64,000 bases of DNA from Ligilactobacillus hayakitensis DSM 18933 = JCM 14209 (GTDB taxonomy: Bacteria; Bacillota; Bacilli; Lactobacillales; Lactobacillaceae): the NCBI RefSeq assembly GCF_000615845.1, contig NZ_BAML01000003.1:1-64000 (forward strand), given 5' to 3'. This document shows positions 59,727 through 64,000 of this stretch, piece after piece. The position numbers were made by a program, and so were the translations under genes. A model generated the notes under the pieces. That model worked only from the letters and a program-made list of their open reading frames with translations, was not told the origin of the DNA and did no database searches. The first letter of the stretch is position 1, and the number at the start of each line of letters is the position of its first letter.

Positions 59727-60185
59727 TTATTCTTCGAATAAAAAATAATTCTCAATTTCTTTTTCTGATAAATTTAATTCTAATAATCCAAACTTAATGA
59801 ATAAATGCCATGCATGTACAAATGCATTTGAATCTCTTTGAAAATATGCTTTATTTAATTGTTGTTGGGTAATTAAATATACAATATTAAAAGATTTTGC
59901 CTTCCATTTAGACTTAAAATTATTTATTTTTTCATCATCTAAAAGCAATAAATAAGTCCATTTCATTTGATCAGCAATTTCAATAAAAAAAGTCAGCGTC
60001 CTGCAATAATTTTCCAATAAACTATCTTTGTCATTAGTTTTAACCTTTTGCATTGTTCTTGCCAAATATACATTCAAGCTCGTATACCCTGCAGATATTC
60101 TTTCTTGTTCATTGAAAATATTTGTTGGTAGAACAAAATCCATCGGCTTATTGCGAATTGAAATTGCAATTTCATTTATCTTCAA
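59727..60185 (-). CDS. Unknown helical protein, possibly a degenerate all-alpha dUTPase-like fold
   Basis: The 152-aa product is all-helical. Its layout (LLENYCRTLTFFIEIADQMKW, then KAYFQRDSNAFVHAWHLFIKFGLLELNLSEKEIENYFLFEE) resembles the C-terminal half of dimeric all-alpha dUTPases (EEYVDG-hhFh, then a helical tail), but the expected EExxD metal residues are not preserved, so activity is doubtful. The start is TTG with AGGAG nine bases upstream. It is the last of three closely spaced unknown genes. Confidence 0.5.
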   Translation of the reverse strand: MKINEIAISIRNKPMDFVLPTNIFNEQERISAGYTSLNVYLARTMQKVKTNDKDSLLENYCRTLTFFIEIADQMKWTYLLLLDDEKINNFKSKWKAKSFNIVYLITQQQLNKAYFQRDSNAFVHAWHLFIKFGLLELNLSEKEIENYFLFEE

Positions 60186-60197
60186 TGCAACTAGCTC

Positions 60198-61190
60198 CTA
60201 AAAATATAATTGATTTACTTCAATTTCAAGTTCCTTTAAATTATTCAAATACCAATCTTTCAAAAAACTATATTTGAATAACAAATCAAACCAAGCTACT
60301 TTTTCATTTTGATCTTGAATACTCATCCCCCAATTAAATCCAGTCTTTTCTTGTTCAACTGGACGATCAGTAATTATTAATTCAACATTATTATCTAGTT
60401 TCAAAATTGCGTCGTCGTTTAAGTCTGTCACTAACATAAAGTTTTCTTTTGATGCTGCAATGAATAATTTATCAAGTGCATCTTGAGGAATTTCTTGTTT
60501 AGTAAATTTATAGTACGCGTTATTTGAAGCATCCATAATATTAAAGTCAACTTCAAACCCAAAGTCTTCTTTAAAATAATTACCTAAATTTACTAAATAT
60601 GATTCTAGTTCTTTAACCACTTTGTAATTGAACATTGCTCCATATTTAACTACTAATAAGTTTGTAATTGCGGAACTGTTGAAATGTAATAATTTTTGAT
60701 TGAAATTAATATAAAATAACACTTCACCAGTTTTCTTTTCCGTATAATAAGCTCCGCCTTCAAATCCATCTTCGAGTCTAAATACAAAATATCCTTGGTG
60801 ATTAATTCCTGGAAACTCATGATATAATTCATCATTTCGATCAGATGATTGAATAACAACTTTTTCATTTTCGTGTAATTGTAATAAACGATTTAAGAAA
60901 ATGAGATAATAGTCAGATTGACTATATTGTTGCGGAAATACCAAGTATGATGAATTCAATTGATATGTGGATAATGCAGTTACTGCGTCCAATAATTCGT
61001 AAGGATCATCAGTTTCAATTAATTTATCTAGTATATCAGTGAACTTAATTCCATTTTTTAAATTCTTTTTTAACTCATCATTGTATGCTAACAAACGTCC
61101 AGTAGTACTTAGCGAGTGGACATTTTGTTCTTCATCAACAGTTTCTGGAAAAAATGTAATTGAACCGTTTTCGTTAATACGTTCCATCAT
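60198..61190 (-). CDS. Unknown protein of the three-gene cluster before efp
   Basis: I do not recognise this 330-aa protein. It is acidic, has no signal peptide or TM segment, and alternates beta and helical regions (for example GYFVFRLEDGFEGGAYYTEKKTGEVLFYINFN, and VNLGNYFKEDFGFEVDFNIMD). The start is ATG-ATG one base after the upstream stop, behind AAGGGAAGG, so the genes are cotranscribed and probably coupled. A cytoplasmic function tied to its neighbours is inferred. Confidence 0.6.
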   Translation of the reverse strand: MMERINENGSITFFPETVDEEQNVHSLSTTGRLLAYNDELKKNLKNGIKFTDILDKLIETDDPYELLDAVTALSTYQLNSSYLVFPQQYSQSDYYLIFLNRLLQLHENEKVVIQSSDRNDELYHEFPGINHQGYFVFRLEDGFEGGAYYTEKKTGEVLFYINFNQKLLHFNSSAITNLLVVKYGAMFNYKVVKELESYLVNLGNYFKEDFGFEVDFNIMDASNNAYYKFTKQEIPQDALDKLFIAASKENFMLVTDLNDDAILKLDNNVELIITDRPVEQEKTGFNWGMSIQDQNEKVAWFDLLFKYSFLKDWYLNNLKELEIEVNQLYF

Positions 61191-61191
61191 T

Positions 61192-62073
61192 CTAGTCTAC
61201 CTTCCCTTTCGTTGCAATTAAATCGGCAATATAATCTCGGTAAAGTGCTTTATTATGATCTTCGAAGTTTTCAAAAGTTCCAAATTTAGCAACAATACTT
61301 TGTTTTTCATACCCTAATAAAGTATCTTCTTTTGATAATTTCAAGACTTTATCTTCATATGACTTGATTTTTTGATACGCATCATTAGCTTTTTCATCAA
61401 GATCTGTTAAATTTGAAAGTTCATCAATCAATTTTTGCTTTTGTTCTTTTACTTTTACTTGTGAAAATAAGCTAACTTTTTCTTGAGATTGTCGTTTTAA
61501 CTCTCTTCTTATTTCTTCTTTGCGTTCATCTCGTTGGTCTTGAGTATCAATTAATTCTTGGAGATTGTCCATTTCTTCTGATAATTCATTAATTGTGTCA
61601 GTATTATATCTTTTATTTTCAACTTCTAACGCAAATGAACGTGAAAGCTTTTCGTATTCTTCTTCTATAAAGTCAAACTTTACATTTAAAACATCTAGTT
61701 CACCAAATAATCTTCTTCCCCACCAATTTCCAAAATAAAATTGGTACACTCCACTTTGAACTTCTTCAAAATAGAAAAATGGATAGATTTCACGTAAATA
61801 TTTGATTAATTTTTCACTTAAAAATGTGCTTAGTTGATCGTGAATATCACTTACCAAAAATTCATTTTCAAATTTTTCGTTTTTTTGCTTTGCTTTTAAG
61901 ATTTCTGAAGAGTAACGACGGTCATCAATTAATTGATAAACTAAGCGATCATCCTGTTTTTCTACTGCAGCATTTAATGCTTGCAAATATTCAATTTTTC
62001 TTGTTAATGAACTTGATAAATTCGTCGTTGATTGTTTGTGATCTGATAGTGTAAATTCATTTTCATCCGCCAT
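61192..62073 (-). CDS. Unknown coiled-coil protein, first gene of a three-gene cluster
   Basis: This protein of about 293 aa is not recognised. The N-terminal third is helical. The middle holds a compact Trp/Phe-rich stretch (YPFFYFEEVQSGVYQFYFGNWWGRRLFGE), then a long coiled coil (about 145-260). It has no membrane segment. The ATG at 62073 follows GGAGGAG. It lies between mvaS and the 330-aa gene; a 1-base gap to the latter indicates an operon. Confidence 0.65.
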   Translation of the reverse strand: MADENEFTLSDHKQSTTNLSSSLTRKIEYLQALNAAVEKQDDRLVYQLIDDRRYSSEILKAKQKNEKFENEFLVSDIHDQLSTFLSEKLIKYLREIYPFFYFEEVQSGVYQFYFGNWWGRRLFGELDVLNVKFDFIEEEYEKLSRSFALEVENKRYNTDTINELSEEMDNLQELIDTQDQRDERKEEIRRELKRQSQEKVSLFSQVKVKEQKQKLIDELSNLTDLDEKANDAYQKIKSYEDKVLKLSKEDTLLGYEKQSIVAKFGTFENFEDHNKALYRDYIADLIATKGKVD

Positions 62074-62154
62074 TATAATTCTCCTCCACATATTTTTACT
62101 ATACTTTCATTTTATCAAATGTAATCATACAGAAAAAGATAAATCATTAATTAT

Positions 62155-63318
62155 TTAGAATTGTTTAATATATATTCTCTTGGTATCATCAATTTTTGCC
62201 AATACATATCGGGCATGGTCTTCAGTAACATCAAATACTTCATTATCACGATAATTTAATGTAGATTGATATATTTTTTCATATTCTTCAACGCTTATTT
62301 CTTCTCGTTTAGCAAGTAGATTTTTAGTTTTGCCCGTTAAAACACTTTGAAAACCTTCAACTAATTTCATCGCAAAAAATTCACCTTGAGCCCCAGATCC
62401 GTAACTGTATAATCCAATTTTGTCATTCTCCTTTAAGAAATCAGCATTTTCTAATAAGGATAATAAGCTTAAATATAGTGATCCCGTATATAGATTTCCG
62501 ACTATTTTGTTATATTTTCTTGATGCTTCAAATTTATTTAAATAACTCGCTTGTACCTCTTCAGGTTCATTTTGAATTAAAAATTTGATTGCTTTTAAAC
62601 CTTGTTTCGTATATGGTAAATGAAATGCAAAAGAAGCAAAATCAGTTAACTTAGCCCCATAAGTATCTTGATAATCTGCATAAACATGAGATAAGAAATC
62701 TAAATAAACATTAGTTGAAAACTTTCCATCAACCTTAGCTTCTGAATATCCAAGTGGACGCCAAAAATCCATTACATCTTCTGCATAATAAGTGGAATCA
62801 CCATCAAAAGCTAAAAGTTTAGGGTTAGCAGAAACAAGCATTGCGACTGCTCCTCCTCCTTGTGTCGGTTCTCCCTTTGTTTTCAACCCATATTTTGCAA
62901 TATCTGCACCAATTACTAATGCTTTTTTATCTGGATGAATTTGAATATAATCTTTGGCCATTTGCAAACCCGCTGTTGCTCCATAACAAGCTTGCTTAAT
63001 TTCAAAAGTTCGAATTGAATTTTTTAAACCGAGTAGATTTGCAATATAAGCTGCTGCAGATTTTGAATTATCCATCCCAGATTCTGTTCCCACAATCACT
63101 AAGTCTATTTCATCCATCAAATCATCAGTAACAATTTGGCTAGCTGCATTAGCCCCCAACGTCACAATATCTTGAGTTTTAGGAATTACAGCCATTTTTT
63201 CTTGTCCAATTCCGATTAAATATTTATTTGGATCTTCATTTCTTTTTTTAGCTAACTTGGCCATATCTAAAAATAAATTTGATGTATAAAAGCCGATATT
63301 ATCAATTCCTATCTTCAT
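62155..63318 (-). CDS. mvaS: Hydroxymethylglutaryl-CoA synthase
   Basis: This 387-aa enzyme condenses acetyl-CoA with acetoacetyl-CoA at the head of the mevalonate route to isoprenoids. The nucleophile cysteine is in EIKQACYGATAG (residue 111). The early IGIDNIGFY start and the FHLPYTKQGLKA, GSLYLSLLSLLE and SYGSGAQGEFF motifs are as expected. The pathway feeds the ispA and uppS products encoded elsewhere in the window. Confidence 0.96.
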   Translation of the reverse strand: MKIGIDNIGFYTSNLFLDMAKLAKKRNEDPNKYLIGIGQEKMAVIPKTQDIVTLGANAASQIVTDDLMDEIDLVIVGTESGMDNSKSAAAYIANLLGLKNSIRTFEIKQACYGATAGLQMAKDYIQIHPDKKALVIGADIAKYGLKTKGEPTQGGGAVAMLVSANPKLLAFDGDSTYYAEDVMDFWRPLGYSEAKVDGKFSTNVYLDFLSHVYADYQDTYGAKLTDFASFAFHLPYTKQGLKAIKFLIQNEPEEVQASYLNKFEASRKYNKIVGNLYTGSLYLSLLSLLENADFLKENDKIGLYSYGSGAQGEFFAMKLVEGFQSVLTGKTKNLLAKREEISVEEYEKIYQSTLNYRDNEVFDVTEDHARYVLAKIDDTKRIYIKQF

Positions 63319-63432
63319 TTAAGGCTCCTCGCTTTCTCATTAATTACTCATTTTAATGGTATCATGTTTTAATGCAAGATAACAATTAAATAGCTATAAT
63401 TAATATGTAAATACTTTACAGAGGTGATTAAT

Positions 63433-63708
63433 ATGATTAAAACATATGAAATAATCGTTCACGGACATGTTCAAGGTGTAGGTTTTAGATACACAACAAA
63501 ACAGCTGGCTGACAAATTAGGTATTTATGGTAGTGTGAAAAACTTAAATGACGGTACAGTTTATATTGTTGCTTCAGGGGATAGCTTAATTCTTCAAAAG
63601 TTCATTTCATCTATTAAGGTTCCCAAATCTCCTTTTGCAAAAGTAACCTCCATGGATATTAAAGAAATCGATAGTGCAAATTATTCTGAATTCAAAGTAG
63701 TTTATTAA
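63433..63708 (+). CDS. Acylphosphatase
   Basis: This 91-aa protein contains HGHVQGVGFRYTTKQLADKLGIYGSVKNLNDGTVYIVASG, with the catalytic arginine and the asparagine of the acylphosphatase active site. It hydrolyses carboxyl-phosphates. The ATG at 63433 follows GAGGTGA. It is divergent from mvaS and next to the yidC-like gene, as in many lactobacilli. Confidence 0.93.
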   Translation: MIKTYEIIVHGHVQGVGFRYTTKQLADKLGIYGSVKNLNDGTVYIVASGDSLILQKFISSIKVPKSPFAKVTSMDIKEIDSANYSEFKVVY

Positions 63709-63791
63709 CCTTGATTGTCTCAAAGATTATTTGAAAAAAACTTATCTATCAAGTATAGTATTCCTTAGAAATAAGAAAGGGTTCATTCATA

Positions 63792-64000
63792 ATGAAGAAA
63801 AAAAATCAATTAGCTATTTCATTTGCTTTAATTGCTTTACTATTAAGTGGATGTGTACAGCGTACTAAAAGTGGCAAACCTTATGGCTTTGTTTACGAAA
63901 AATTAGCGATTCCAACGCAACATATTCTTAATTGGCTTGCTGAAATTCTCGGTGGTAGTTACGGTTGGTCAATTATTGTTATTACATTTATCGTACGTTT
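63792..64000 (+). CDS. yidC: YidC/OxaA-type membrane protein insertase (partial, runs off the window)
   Basis: Only the first 69 codons are present. A lipoprotein signal peptide ends at LLLSGC, giving a lipid-anchored cysteine. Then the family-typical AIPTQHILNWLAEILGGSYGWSIIVITFIVR, the first insertase TM helix, is cut by the window end. AAAGGG lies upstream. YidC inserts membrane proteins. Confidence 0.9.
   Translation, partial: MKKKNQLAISFALIALLLSGCVQRTKSGKPYGFVYEKLAIPTQHILNWLAEILGGSYGWSIIVITFIVR

Overview
The window is an AT-rich, gene-dense stretch of a bacterial chromosome, almost entirely coded on the minus strand. Gene content and order point to the family Lactobacillaceae (order Lactobacillales). 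Markers are the hrcA-grpE-dnaK-dnaJ operon behind CIRCE elements, glnRA behind a GlnR box, an argS T-box leader, a substrate-binding/permease fusion amino acid transporter, DUF3042, DUF956 and YqgQ-type small proteins, mevalonate-pathway HMG-CoA synthase, and a SEC10/PgrA-type domain. EF-Ts is 341 aa, a length I associate with Lactobacillus of the acidophilus/johnsonii type rather than the ~292 aa form. No species call is made.

Layout. 1-9.3 kb holds a beta-lactamase-like hydrolase, a glutamine-type ABC transporter, tRNA-Gln(CUG), argS with its T-box, tRNA-Gly(CCC), a DUF2187 protein, a LysR regulator, a cardiolipin synthase and a class I amidotransferase. 9.3-33.3 kb is the conserved translation, chaperone and envelope superoperon, read right to left: pyrH, frr, uppS, cdsA, rseP, proS, polC, rimP, nusA, ylxR, ylxQ, infB, rbfA, truB, ribF, hrcA, grpE, dnaK, dnaJ, lepA. 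33.4-40.9 kb holds DUF956, glnRA, ynbB, miaA, DUF3042, a rhodanese, a ROK glucokinase, yqgQ, a rhomboid protease and rpmG. 41.0-47.3 kb is an accessory stretch: a Lys/Ser-rich membrane protein, a coiled-coil protein with a PgrA-like core, a DUF2207 membrane protein, two small unknown genes (one frameshifted in a GA repeat) and the relic of a tyrosine-recombinase gene. 47.3-49.2 kb is rpsB-tsf, followed by a yabB/yazA pair and an acyltransferase. 51.2-59.6 kb is yneF, ynzC, recN, argR, tlyA, ispA, xseB, xseA, folD, nusB, yqhY and efp. 59.7-62.1 kb is a three-gene cluster of unknown function. It is followed by mvaS, acylphosphatase and the start of a yidC-type insertase.

How the parts connect. 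The isoprenoid genes (mvaS, ispA, uppS) and lipid genes (cdsA, cls, plsC) supply membrane and wall carriers. Translation and ribosome factors make up most of the rest. Glutamine handling appears twice, as glnRA and the GlnQ/GlnP-type transporter.

Oddities. Two normally indispensable or stress-essential genes, dnaK and polC, are each broken by a single missing base. The near-universal rpsB-tsf-pyrH-frr order is split by about 14 kb, with integrase debris right at the tsf side of the break. The most unusual gene is the 745-aa coiled-coil/PgrA-like protein, which has neither an export signal nor a wall anchor. Family assignments are from recognition of motifs in the translated sequence; no database search was run.
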